Source: Engraulis encrasicolus (lineage: Eukaryota; Chordata; Actinopteri; Clupeiformes; Engraulidae). From it: a stretch of DNA of 64,000 nucleotides. The first letter of the stretch is position 1; each line of letters starts with the position of its first letter. Shown here piece by piece: positions 37,701 through 49,261 of the stretch. Position numbers and translations under genes: made by a program. The notes beneath the pieces are model-generated. The model made no database searches, had not been told where the DNA came from, and saw only the letters and a list, made by a program, of their open reading frames with translations. The stretch is from positions 4,203,645 through 4,267,644 of the forward strand of contig NC_085861.1 in assembly GCF_034702125.1 (NCBI RefSeq), read 5' to 3'.

Positions 37701-40700
37701 TACCAGGCTGCTTAGAGTGTGAGCTGACCACAATAATGGTAGATTTTTTTGTATTTTAAAAAAATCTTACGGTGTTGACTAAAAGTCCGGACACATGTTC
37801 AATAGTATATAAAAAGGTTTATACAACTTTTTATATACATGTTTGATTAATTATCCAAAATACTTGTTGTCAGTAGCTATGAAGTTTGTTATATTTCATT
37901 TTAACCAATTATTATGGTATTGTCAAATTCTAAATCCTGCTTTCGGACATGGTGTTTTGAAGGTACTGATGACAGACTGCAATGTGTAAAATAAAAAATA
38001 AAAAGCTATATAAATATGAAATCATATGTTATTGTACAAAACTTCTCCTTCTATCATTCCAGCTATTTTTATTGCAATTTTTAATTACATTTTAAGCACA
38101 AACATGAGTTTTATCTCCCGGACATGTTTTGTCCCATCTCTCAAGAATCCCCGTTTCACTACTACTTGAGTAATATTTAATTCAATTCATCATACTCATA
38201 CTCCAGTAAATAGGGGCCTATGATGTACTTTTTTTCTAACACTAGGTATAAACAGGCCGCATAAAATTCACAATTTTAATACTGTGATGAGTACCTGGTT
38301 TCCTCTACAGATGTAGCTGCTGCTGTATCTGTAGTCACTGTCAGGGCAGCCATAGAAGATGTCGCCGATGAAAACGAAATCAATACTGTGCATAATGATG
38401 GCAATCCCTGCAGCTTTCGTGCTGAAGATGTTCATCACCAGTGATGCTCTGACCTGCGTGAACACATGACCTTTATTATGAAACAGAGTTAATGGCATTT
38501 GAATTATGCAATGTGGACCTCCTCACGCAGTAGGAACACTGTAGTGTATAGAAGTGAAGAGATGAGATCAGATCAGCCACAGTAGTATGAAGTCACCATC
38601 ATGTTAATTGCCAAAGACCACCAATAGTTTATTGATTATATTTAAAATGTATTTTTAATGTACAATTAAAACGAATAAAAAATATGAAACCGTAAACATA
38701 CTGTATGTATAGAGGCTTCAGTAAGACTTTATAATATTGTCTGCTTATAAAGACTTAGTAAATAATTAACTAATAAACATAAACAAAACAAATAACAAAA
38801 CATTAACAAATTTGTTTCATTATTCACTAAATTCCATTCATGCTGTATAAAATATCTACAAGTAATATGTTCAAGATTTTACAAACCTTATAACAGAGTA
38901 TTTGTATTCATTTACAAAAAAATTGTAAATGTTTGATAAAGATAAACATAAAATGTCTCAGTCCTTTAAAAAAATAGAATAATGTTTTGTTCATCCTTTG
39001 TTCATTATCTTCTAAGTGTTATTAATGCTTTAAAAGCATATAAAGGGTTCCCGAAACTTCTATTGTACACATATTATTAGAAATTGAAATAGTAGGGTCA
39101 GACCGTCTGAAATACTCACCAAGCACAAATTCGGGGACTTACTGGCTCCCACAGTAAGACCACCTGCTACGATGTACTGAAATGAAACAGAACATTATTT
39201 CAATGTATTAGCCAAGCAAAACAGAATGAATAGAATTTCCAATTCCCGTCCCTAGAGTCACACTTTTGTTTTGTTATTTCTATGCTTTTGCGACACTATG
39301 GCTGGATTCGAAACAGAAGGCAGTGACTCGATGACTCCCCCCCTACATAAACAGGTCTCTGATCACATAGGCCTATGTAAGTTAGCTGATGAAGCGGCCG
39401 TTACGAATGGCACTAACGAGTGCGCTGCTCTATGCATTTGATGTTATGGCGATTCTATCAGCACAAATAGACCCAGCGCGAAATGAGCGAGGCGAGCAAC
39501 GGAAGTAATTGACTTTGTATTGAGTCGCGCGACAACAGCGTTTCTGGAGACTAGAGGCCATAGACATAGATTAACCTAGACTGGCAATGGGCGGTTCAAG
39601 GCACTAGCAGAATTTCGGATTGACTGGGCGCAGACATCTTTGCGATTTTCGCGCCCCATCGGCTCCTCCCACAGACATAGCTCCTCCTAGTGAAGACTAT
39701 CAGAGCTGTGAGCCATAGGAATGCATACGATTTCAAACTATGACTACAACGTTATCAAAGTGTGTTTCAATAATTTTCTGTAAGATTTTGACAAATCGTA
39801 ACATCTATATTGTCACTCCAGGAATGGAATCACCCTCACTACCACCACACGTTTTATAATAGACCCAGAAGTTGAGCGGTCTTGCCAGATCGGACGGTTT
39901 CTCGCCAAATTGGGCCGTTTAGGAAGGCAGTCTTCGGGTAGAAAAGGGCACACGATCATCATCTCATCTAGCAACCCTGCCGAGACTCTATTCGTTGCAT
40001 GGTTTGAGGATATTTTGTGATACTGAATCGGTCATGCTTGTGTGTATGCAACTTATTTGGTATAATTTACTCGGAGTTATTGACAACTATGTACATAGGT
40101 GTGTATATAACCCGTACGTTCAGTAAAGCAGACTGTGCAGCTTCCTAGAAGACGCTGATGGTAACCTAGCAACATCACGAGCCCAGACAAAAAGATATTC
40201 AGACCCTTGTCTTCGCGTGTAATGGCATTGTACAACATTATGCTGTGTTGTATTGTATTGTATTATATGATGTTGTGTTAGCCTATATATTATTATAGAT
40301 ACACAACACATACGGCAAACGAAGCATCACATTATTTTTGATTTTTTGAATTTTTATTTTCTGCTTTGGTCTGACTGCTGAGAAATCCGAAAATTTCGAG
40401 GCCCATTGCCAGTCTAGGTTAATCTATGTCTATGCTAGAGGCAATTCGTGCGACGAGAGCGACAGTTTGAAGTTGAAATCCTTTCAACTTTCTATGACGC
40501 GGTTCGGCGACCAGCCGCGACAGCCAATGACTGTATAGAGGTCAGTGACCACAGCCAATGGGAATGTTTGAATATTTGCCTTCTGCCTGTATGGACATAC
40601 TCTAGTCTCTTCAATCGCTCCTATCGCTTGCTGCTGCACAGAAGCGATTCTCTGTTGCTTGAATCGCATCGCGCGTGGTCTATTCGTGCGGTATGGCGGC

Positions 40701-41553
40701 GGGAGTTATGTTTGTCATATTATTGCTTATCTTACGCAGGCTATTTGAGCGGTGAATGACGGTGGAATCGTAAAATAGGCTATAAATAGACCTAGCGACC
40801 ACATATATATAGATAGGCTACTACAGTGTTTATTTTTTCCTTCGATTCGATTTGCACGAATTTCCGTGGACGTCGGCGCTGGTGTGCGGGGTTGTATTGA
40901 CAAGTGTGCTCCAGTGCTCCACACTTTGTCGGAGCCGATGTTCGAAGTCAGCATCTGATGTTGCCCTCAACATATCACTGCTATGCCCACAAATGCAGCG
41001 AACTAAATTGAATTCAGCAATGAATTTAAATGGCAGAGTAACATCAGACCATCCCCCACCCTTCACGGAGACGGAATCCTCTTAGCTTTCACCAGACTGT
41101 TTGACGAAGTCAACAGTCGGCTTTCGACCAAGTTATATATCGCCCAACCCTAGCTTGAAGTGTAAAGACAGAAAGGCATGTTGAATAAAACTCACAATGA
41201 TTGCTCCCCAGACCATGACACCAGAGAAGATGGAGATAGTTCGTGCATAAACTGCAGTCACCACACCGAACAGCAGTACAACCACACCGATCATTATTTG
41301 AACCGTCTGAAATAAAAGAAATGAACATTTCATCGTTTCTCAGGAAGGTTGACATAGTGTGATCCTGGTTCACTCTGGGAATAACTAGTCTGGTTACTTG
41401 TGCTGGACATACCACCAGGGCTGTTGGTTTTCCATTGTGGATTTTATGAAGGTCGCCGGTTGGTGCAATTCCACTAGTTGCCTGCTGTGCATGTTGTGGG
41501 TACGTATGAGTCACAACAGTAAATCCCCCAGCAGGAGCAACTACGGCGGCCAT
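31725..41553 (-). CDS. MS4A family four-transmembrane protein, gene B (tail truncated)
   Basis: Coding exons on the minus strand: 41553-41413, 41306-41196, 39176-39120, 38453-38295, 35812-35705, 32785-32708, 31790-31714 (stop at 31727-31725); 239 residues. All four membrane segments are kept: TM1 in exon 2, TM2 across exons 2-3, TM3 in exon 4 and TM4 in exon 5, with two loop cysteines (FYGC and YICR). Relative to gene A, exon 7 is 77 rather than 78 bp: one C is missing in the run after GTGCCCCCTT. The frame shifts, giving VHLSSCQLLH and a stop. The stop is about 11 nt from the last junction, so decay of the mRNA is not expected. TM3 carries Lys and Asp not found in gene A (FSTKAAG, FIGDIF). 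Intron 5 holds a large insertion. Probably expressed, with an altered cytosolic tail; a pseudogene in progress is the alternative. Confidence 0.88.
32909..35700. mobile_element. About 2.8-kb transposon in gene B intron 5
   Basis: The region from about 32935 (ATCGTTCAGTTTGTGATACA) is inverted at about 35650-35668, with about 230 bp of matching ends including GGCCATTTT-type blocks. Gene A has only a 127-bp intron here, so the insertion is private to gene B. It contains the pentanucleotide tract and no transposase frame. Exact ends are uncertain by several bases. Confidence 0.75.
33265..33725. repeat. TACTG pentanucleotide satellite tract
   Basis: Long runs of CTGTA units with periodic variants (TACTGTATGC, CTATACTCTA). 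It lies inside the gene B intron 5 insertion. Confidence 0.9.
39559..40434. mobile_element. Young 876-bp inverted-repeat transposon in gene B intron 2
   Basis: The first and last 34 bp (CATAGACATAGATTAACCTA...) are perfect inverses, with a perfect 8-bp target duplication CTAGAGGC (39551-39558, 40435-40442). Gene A has the unoccupied site with a single CTAGAGGC near 8300. No transposase frame seen. The 8-bp duplication fits hAT or P type; ends match neither consensus clearly. Confidence 0.9.
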
Positions 41554-43157
41554 TGCAGATAGCTGTAAAGTTACACAAAAGCAGATGGAAAATGTGAATA
41601 GTCTACTCTAAAATGGCAGATTTGCAATTGCAAGTGTCCCATGTTGACACATCTTACATACAGTGTAGGATATCATAGGTAGGCGTATGTAATATTATGA
41701 ACACCATGTCAATTTCGTCTTTTTCCTCTAATGATAAAAAGAATTTCAGAATGACAGTCTATTAATTGATTGTATTAACCTGTTAGTATTGTTTATGTTA
41801 TATCATGGCATTAACATTTTGTACCATTCTCATCAAGGACACATCCTTCTTGCCACTACAAAAACACACACTTCTGTTAGAAATCATAGCCTACTTTGTT
41901 CTTTATAGACAGCAAACACGGCACGGTACGACACAGTAATTCTACAAACATCATGCAAATTGCAGTGCTGTAAACAAAAATACAATTTGAAAACCAGTTA
42001 CATAGAAAATTATTTAAATTATATATATATATAAAGGGCAATTAAGTCCCAAAATAATTTTTGATGTAGCTTCTTTAGTATGGAAAATATTATTTAGGCC
42101 TATATGATATGTGAGTGGTGATTGTCCCCACTATAGATTTTTTTTTTTAATTTTTTTTTTGCAAAACAAATGCTGTCCCAGATTTTCACGTCATCACTGA
42201 AACCTTTTACACTTATGCTCATAATATGAGTTGATTTGCCATGTCCATTTGAAGTATACAGTAAATGCAGGCGCAAGTTTGAAAATCATCAGTTATCCTT
42301 TAAGAAGATCACTACCGATCACAGAGTTTAATCCAATAATATAGTGTCTCTGGTTGTCTTTGCTGTTTTTTTGTTTTGTTTTTTACCAATGTTTTGATGA
42401 TATGAGCTATGGTAGATAAATTATTTTTTATATTCTGAAAGCAATTTTTTTTTTTTTTAATTAGATAAATATTTCAACGAATATGTCATTGAGTCTGGAA
42501 TGTGCATCGGCACCTTTAAAGTATTTACAGGAAAATGTTGTAAAAATGCTATTAAATTGACAAGCCACTCTTTGTATGGTGTTAACAAAATATTTTCAAA
42601 TGATTGTTACCAAGACACCAGTGTTAAAAAACCTCAAACATACATTTAGTAGATCAACGACAATACAAATCATAATATTGTCCATTTATCTAATATCACA
42701 GTGTTTCGGAAGTGACAAATTAAGGGAGAGAAACAACAGTTTTTTAAATGCAAAGAAATTATAGGGAATTTTAAATACCCAATTAGTGGAATAGCATTCC
42801 CAAGTGTGAATTTGCACAACATAGAATCGCCCACATTCTTGGACCACAAACATTATTGGTCTATAGGTTAAACTCATTGACACAGACTGGTTACATGTTC
42901 CTGCCAACTGGTGTTGGCCCTTATCAGTATTGGTCAATATAATTTGAAGATGTTCTAGTCTTAAAGAAATTGTCATGAAGAAGAAAATGAGAGGATTATA
43001 TGAAGTAATGATTACATGTCAGGTGTGTCATTACATAATATAGGCTAGGTCTTTTGTGGCACCTCTGGAAAGCTAAACTGTAGTTACTGCTTCTTATACC
43101 TAAGTAATAGACAATGAGCTCTAATTACAATCAAGAGGACAAACTGCTCTAGCTTAC

Positions 43158-43560
43158 CTTGTGACAGTTGTTTACCACCAAGTCAGAATGAGCTTCTTTT
43201 GTCGTGCCTTGTTACTAATGTACAGCACCAGTTCCACACGTATGAGATTTCATTGTGGTCGTGTGGCTGGCAGTGTTGCCAGATTGGGCGGGTGCCTGCC
43301 CAATTGGGCTACTTGGGATGAGCGTCTGCGGGTAAAAACGGGACAAAATTGGCCGTTTTGGGCCTATAGAAGTCAATGTAATTTGTTGAATTTGGGCGGA
43401 ATTTAGCGCATTTTGGCGGTTTTTGAGAACCTTTTGGGCGGGATTTGGTCAGACACATCTGGCAACACTGGAGGATGGCACATATCTTCTAGGGTAGTAA
43501 ACAACAGACTGTGTTTCCTGCCTAGTTCATGGAAAACATGTCAATGTGGTTATTGAGGTG
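43158..43560 (-). promoter_or_regulatory. Gene B non-coding first exon and promoter region
   Basis: Exon end CTGTCACAAG|GTAAG at 43158, homologous to genes A, C and the orphan copy. It includes the promoter MITE at 43271-43470. Gene C starts in the opposite direction about 4.7 kb away. Confidence 0.7.
43271..43470. mobile_element. MITE in gene B promoter/first exon
   Basis: Ends CAGTGTTGCCAG and TGGCAACACTG, 200 bp; the gene A counterpart (146 bp) has lost an internal segment around GGGTAAAAACGGGAC. Confidence 0.75.
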
Positions 43561-43924
43561 ACCTATTTACACTGCACTGGTTTAAGTCAAACTCATGCAA
43601 GTTGCAAAAGGATCTGAGGGTGTAGTGTAGATATGAGCATATCATACCATACCATCATGCATATATCATTTATTGTTTAAATCTTGGTATATGAAAAAAG
43701 CTAAAACACTAAAAGATTTACACTTTTCCACTTTTCATCATTTTCAGGAACACTAAAACGATTTACACTTTTTGGTGCAAATGGTTGATTGACTGCTTTA
43801 TTGACAACACATCAGTTTTCTCCTTATAGAAGCACTGTTCTTCCTGTGGTCATGGCAGGCCTAGTAAGTAGTGAGCAGAGAACCATTAACAAGAACTCAA
43901 GACCACAATGGAAAAAACACTCTT

Positions 43925-43982
43925 GTGGCAGAGGCCTAGTGCCACACACACGCACACACACACACACACACACAGGCACACA

Positions 43983-44043
<61 letters not shown>

Positions 44044-44165
44044 TATATATATATAATATACATACGTATAAAATATGTGCTCAGTTGCTTTGTTGCAATC
44101 GTTTTCATCTGTGAAAAACCACTGTTAGGCCAAAGCTGTTTCGCCTCAGTGCTGCTGCGTTCCCT
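43925..44165. repeat. CA microsatellite and duplication boundary, copy 3
   Basis: GTGGCAGAGGCCTAGTGCC, a CA/CT tract, then the AAAATATGTGC block (44070) continuing into CGCCTCAGTGCTGC as in copy 1. Confidence 0.85.
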
Positions 44166-44435
44166 TAGGTAGGCCTATTGGTTCGAAAAAAAATCCACTA
44201 CTTTTCATATAAATTAGGCTTGGCCTACTCTCTCAACTGATAAACGCTACAACCACAGGAAACCACTCTCATCTCGTGGGGAAGAAATGCCCAAAGGGAA
44301 ACGGGCGAAATATTTATTTATTTCTTAAGTCCTTATTTTGCGCGGGGAATCTCTCTCTCTCTCTCTCTCTCTCGCAAAAAAGAGTGTAGTCAGCAGGGAG
44401 AAATAGAAATGTTTCAAATTTGATTAGGCCTTTAA

Positions 44436-45722
44436 CCCTCAAGCGACCGGCCTGTTTTTGCGACTAATCTGACCGAGCGGGGTCATTTATGACCCCAAGG
44501 AGTTTATTTAAAAATACCACTATATAAATTATTTTTTGGGGTTCATTCTAATTTATTTACATCTTGCACATACTTGTCCCTCATCTAAAGCAAAAAAATG
44601 TGAATTTGAACATTTTATTGTTTTGCTAAAAATTGGTCAAATTTACATACGTATATGCTAAATATGATGTATGCCCTCATTTGCATATGTAAACATCAAA
44701 ATACAAAAAACACCCAATACATTTTTTTCTTCTCTCATCATCAGTAATCAACTGAGAAAGTTTCATGGTGATATATATCTTTTACATTTTTTAGCCTATT
44801 CACTTGTAGTAGTCTTATCATAATAATACAGTATATTTATGCTAATTATGGAAATTGCTCAAAGTGAAACTTTGAGAAACCAAGCTAAATTCTATCCATT
44901 AGGCCCATAGATGACATTTCTGCAATAAAACTTTATGGTACTCAACATTTCTGGGTTCATGAAATCACAAGATCAGAGAATATGGTAATTTACATAGACA
45001 AAACCATGTCTCAAATATATAACCTTATGCACATTCAAAATTTCTCTGAAACTTTTTTTAGACATTGTAGCTGTGCAACTGTGTCTTCCATATGTATTAG
45101 AGCAAAGAAATGATTCAACTGATGCTTCAGCCTTTGTATAGCCATAAAATAAGGAAAATTCTATAAACGCCATTGATTTCTACACTGATGACTTGTTTCC
45201 TCCCTCTTTGTTCATCAGGATGACTTCCATTTCATATTCTCATCATGTGTCTAGGACCACTGTGCCATGATATCAACAAATATTGAGCAATAACAGAGGA
45301 AATGCTACCTGGGTGCCCTCACAATATGCTTCGTTGGCTATCGCAGGGGTGCCCTATTTATTTATATAATATATTATATTTTAATACTATAAATGTTTAT
45401 ATTGTGAATATTTTAGGTCTGCTGACCATGGCCTGCCCAAAGACACAAAATACAAAAATCAGAGTTTGAAAATTACAACAACAATGGACATTATAATGTT
45501 GAGTATCTCATGGATTCTCTCGGGGTCATAAATGACCCCAGAGGTGTTTTGATTATAAATCCTACATAGATGGTCCAAATCTCACAAAAATCATTCACAA
45601 CATGCACAACATATGTATTGACAAACTCCTAGAAGGACAAGTTTTTCTGAAGAAAATTGCCGGAATGGTGTATGAAAATATGTGCCCGGGGTCATAAATG
45701 ACCCCAGTCGGTCGCTTTAGGG
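44436..45722. mobile_element. piggyBac-like non-autonomous element
   Basis: Ends CCCTCAAGCGACCG and CGGTCGCTTTAGGG; left flank TTAA, right flank TTAT (decayed). Subterminal GGGGTCATTTATGACCCC is present at both ends, as in the third-deep element at 13200. The interior is AT-rich with no transposase frame. Confidence 0.75.
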
Positions 45723-45729
45723 TTATACT

Positions 45730-46690
45730 ACCATATGCTTTCCAACTTTTGTTTCCTAACTGATGAACGTGCCTTTGGCGCATTGATACACTTCAGTTAT
45801 GCGGTCAGAAAATTGCCCTAATAGTGGGACTACTTCATACAGTAGGTGTCCATCTATAGACAGTTAATCAACACTCAATTTTGCGCGTCACAATGGGAAA
45901 TTCCAAACTGCTGTGGTATAAAGATGCATGTACTTAAGGAAGAAAAATCCGCACTCACAAACTGCATCTCATTATTTATTTATATTACCACCATGTCCAA
46001 AAAGCAAACGCGTTTCGGCTATCAAGCCTTCATCAGTGCGTGGTACCTACATGGAGAAGGTGAAGAAAAGTTTTTTATTTTCAAATAACTTTGGACATTG
46101 AACCTTGAACCAAAGAGCACCCACAAGAATACTTTATCATCCTTCTAAAGAGACTGAGCATGTCTCTGAATTCCAAAGATTATCAAATTATGATTTTGAA
46201 TGTCAAATTAATAGCCAATATCAAACTATCTTTACCGTAGTCTAAAGTCTCTCACCTCTTAGCAGCATCACCACCTCCAAGCTACACTGAATTCTGTTGC
46301 CAACATAATGCCAATCATTATTAGCCTCGCACGCCAAGTAGCCTATACGTAGGGCCTACTTCCGCCAAGAGACTTGGCTCCGCACTACGTCTGGTACCTG
46401 TCTTCTGCGGAGCGATGTTGACCGGTAGGATTTGCGCCAGTGTTCTGACAAACGGTCCTACATTGTAATTTTATCCTTCGGTAGGATGTTCTGTCAGACA
46501 TGTCTGTTAAATGGTCCTACATCGCCATAGATAGACGTCCGATGTTTGTTCAACAACTTATTTTTCCGAAAATGTCCTTCCTGCTTCCTGCAATCGCGTC
46601 AGATCAAACAAAGTCCACACCATGAATACGAAATGGAAATGGTAGTATTATGGGATGGTCAGGACCAGGCTAAATTATTACATCTTAGTG
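45730..46690. other. Intergenic stretch; one palindrome-family motif only
   Basis: No gene seen. ACGCGTTTCGGCTATCAAGC (46009) followed by CTTCATCAGTG is the arm motif of the palindromes at 12354 and 60165 without a second arm. Confidence 0.5.
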
Positions 46691-46955
46691 CAGGGGTGGG
46701 CAACTTTCATGATAAGGAGGGCCACATGTTTTCATCGCCACCATTGGAGGGCCACATAATCAGGGACCTGACTGCAACTCGATCTGACTGCAACTAGACT
46801 GCAACTCTAGAGTTCGAGGTGCAGTTGGTTGTTCACAGACTGCCAATATTTTAAAAAAAGAAAGGCCATTATTTTTCATCATGTTTTATCTACGGGCCAC
46901 ACTGAGTGAGTAGGCGGTCCACATGTAGACTCCTGGCTTCAGATGCCCATCCCTG
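46691..46955. mobile_element. hAT-like MITE
   Basis: Ends CAGGGGTGGGCAAC and GCCCATCCCTG; flanks TCTTAGTG and CCTTAGGG match 6 of 8. The interior contains GGGCCACAT blocks. Confidence 0.65.
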
Positions 46956-46960
46956 CCTTA

Positions 46961-47360
46961 GGGCTTCCGTACACCGACAAAATAGAACTCGTCTCTAATT
47001 GCTATCCGACATCGGCCAATGTCCACGGACATCGGCGCCAGTGTGCGTGGTTCTATTGAAAACAATGGAATCGAATTTTAACTGAGCAGTGCTCAGCACT
47101 TTGTCGGAGCCGGTGTGCGGAAGCCCTTAGGGCTTCAGGTAAAATTCGATTCCATTGTTTTCAATAGAACCACGCACACTGGCGCCGATGTCCGTGGACA
47201 TTGGCCGATGTCGGATAGCAATTAGAGACGAGTTCTATTTTGTCGGCGCCGCCCATTGACTATCAATGCAATGTTCGTGTGAAATTTGGTTTGGGGGTCC
47301 GAATTTTGTCGGAAGCAAAAGTGCACCGCACTTTGTCGGAGCCGGTGTACGGAAGCCCTT
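46961..47360. mobile_element. Composite inverted-repeat element, GGGCTTCCGTACACCG ends
   Basis: Outer ends are perfect inverses. Inside, the left half (46990-47065) is inverted again at 47140-47245, giving a large fold-back. Related fragments sit in gene A (9340-9420) and gene B (40850-40945) intron 2. Confidence 0.75.
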
Positions 47361-47395
47361 AGTGTGTTGTGGCTCAAGCTGAGCTTGAACTTCCA

Positions 47396-47595
47396 TTAAC
47401 CCCTTAATGCACCGTACCTCCTGTGGCACGCTGTAATAGACAAGTCTAAGAAAGTCAAAGCACTAAGAAAGATAACTAGCCTACTAAAGCACTACACTAC
47501 TATGACAGTGCATGGGGCCTTTAGTAATACATTACGACTTGGTCATTGCCATTCTGGTAACAGCTAATCTATAATGCCGTGTGTTAAGGGGTTAA
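47396..47595. mobile_element. TTAA-flanked MITE
   Basis: TTAA at 47396 and 47592 enclose CCCCTTAATGCACCG and GTGTTAAGGGG. A partial relative lies at 26700-26745. Confidence 0.65.
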
Positions 47596-47889
47596 CATGT
47601 CACATACAGTACCATATAGTCCACGGGTGCAATTCCCAAATCCATAGATGCTAATTACATCAGCTACTTTGTTGTTGTTCACAATGCAATTTCCCATTGG
47701 CAACTAACCAAGTTGATGAATAGCATGCAGCTATTACGCATGTTTTCGCGGAATGCACCCCCTGTAGTGGGAGTCTCTAGGAGGTGAAGCAGGAAACACG
47801 ATTTCAACACAATCAGGAAGCATGTCAGAGAACAGTGCAGAGTGTGGAGTGCACTCTTGGGTAATACTGGATGTGCGAGGAGTAGGATT

Positions 47890-47905
47890 GTGTGTGTGTG
47901 TGTAC

Positions 47906-47972
<67 letters not shown>

Positions 47973-48013
47973 ACGCGCGTAATGTGTGTGCGTAATATGT
48001 GTGTGCGCGTGCG
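47890..48013. repeat. GT microsatellite
   Basis: Long GT run with GCGTACGCGC interruptions, about 230 bp upstream of the gene C first exon region. Confidence 0.9.
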
Positions 48014-48239
48014 CACTCTCTCCATTCTGGTCCTCTTGTATATAGTTTTCTGTACGCTACTAGGCATGTCATTGCACCGAAACTTGTAAATCTTAATAGT
48101 GTTCCTCAAAATGCTGAAAAGTGTTAAATGTTATTAGTGTTCCTCAAAATGCTGAAAAGTATAAATCTTATTAGTGTTCCTCAAAATGCTCTTGTTGTCC
48201 ATTGGTACGGTGGAGGGTGTTGGTTGCGTGGGTGCTAAT

Positions 48240-48414
48240 ATCTACATTACACCCTGTTTCCCGTGAACTAGACAGGAAACAAAGGCCAGTCATTTACTGC
48301 TCTCGCTTAGAAGACACATCTCAGCCACATGACCACAGTGCAACCACATACTGGTACTGGACTAGGTATAACAAAGCAGCTCATTGTGACTTCGTGGTGA
48401 AGAACTGTCTCAAG
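48240..48414 (+). promoter_or_regulatory. Gene C non-coding first exon and promoter region
   Basis: Exon end GAACTGTCTCAAG|GTAAGTT at 48414, homologous to the A, B and orphan copies but on the plus strand. Conserved upstream words include GTGAACTAGACAGGAAACA. No MITE inside. Start site not determined. Confidence 0.7.
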
Positions 48415-48654
48415 GTAAGTTAGGGCAGGCTATCTTCTTGATTGTAATTAGAGCTCATTATCTAGTACTTCTGGTGTACCTAGGAAGCCGTATCCAACAT
48501 GTAATCATACAGGTGGGCATGGAATGTAATATACGGATTCCTGGTCCCATTGTGATGGCAGTCAAATTGGTCAGCCTTACATCAATAATGCCAATTAATA
48601 AGTTGGTTGACATGACGTTGATTTATTTTTATTCCATTAGGCTACCTCTTTTTG

Positions 48655-48967
48655 GAAATGAGCTTGTTTTATACCTCCCCTTGAGTTAAATAATAGGGTT
48701 TTCATTCTCCTGTACTTTCAACAGTTCTCTGGTTATGACAGTGCACATTTTACCTCCATGCTAGCAGTTAACATTGAGTCCTATGAGACCAGTTAGCCGC
48801 CAGCTGGTCTCATAGGACTCAATGTTAACTGTTAGCTTGGGAGTAAAATTTGCACTGCCATACCCAAAGAACGGTTGAAAGTACAGGAGAACTGTAAAAC
48901 CCTGTCATTTAACTCAAGGGGAGGTGTAAAATAAGCTTATTAAAACAAATGGGACAGTATCACTTTA
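48655..48967. mobile_element. Palindromic TTAA-type MITE, left end lost
   Basis: Shares ACCTCCCCTTGAGTTAAAT and CAGTATCACTTTAA with the intact copy at 24048-24327; the outermost left bases are replaced. Confidence 0.7.
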
Positions 48968-49261
48968 AGGACAAAGACAAAAACAGACTTTTCTGCATAG
49001 GGATCACCCTAATTTGTTGTTTTTTAAATGTTTTTATTTGTATTTCTCTTTTTTAATTTATTTTTATCTATAGAGTAGCATGGGACATGGATTTCCCCTT
49101 GGGGATAAATAAAGTTTGAATTTAATCCAATCTAAGATGTGGAAATTACCCTGACATAAGTGTCACTTACTGTAAGCATAGGCATATGCCAGTGCAAAGC
49201 TGCCATGTTCAAAGCATACACATTTCCCATCTACTTTTGTGTAACTTTCCAGCTATCTGCA

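Noticed and set aside
41110..41553. 147-codon continuous minus frame as one exon of gene B
   Set aside because: Reads through a conserved donor at 41412 and an acceptor at 41307; genes A and C confirm the splice.
27049..44070. Assembly duplication (false haplotype copy) as the explanation for genes A and B
   Set aside because: Copies carry private insertions with empty sites, a tail frameshift and scattered substitutions, and the flanking DNA differs; allelic origin is unlikely but read depth would settle it.
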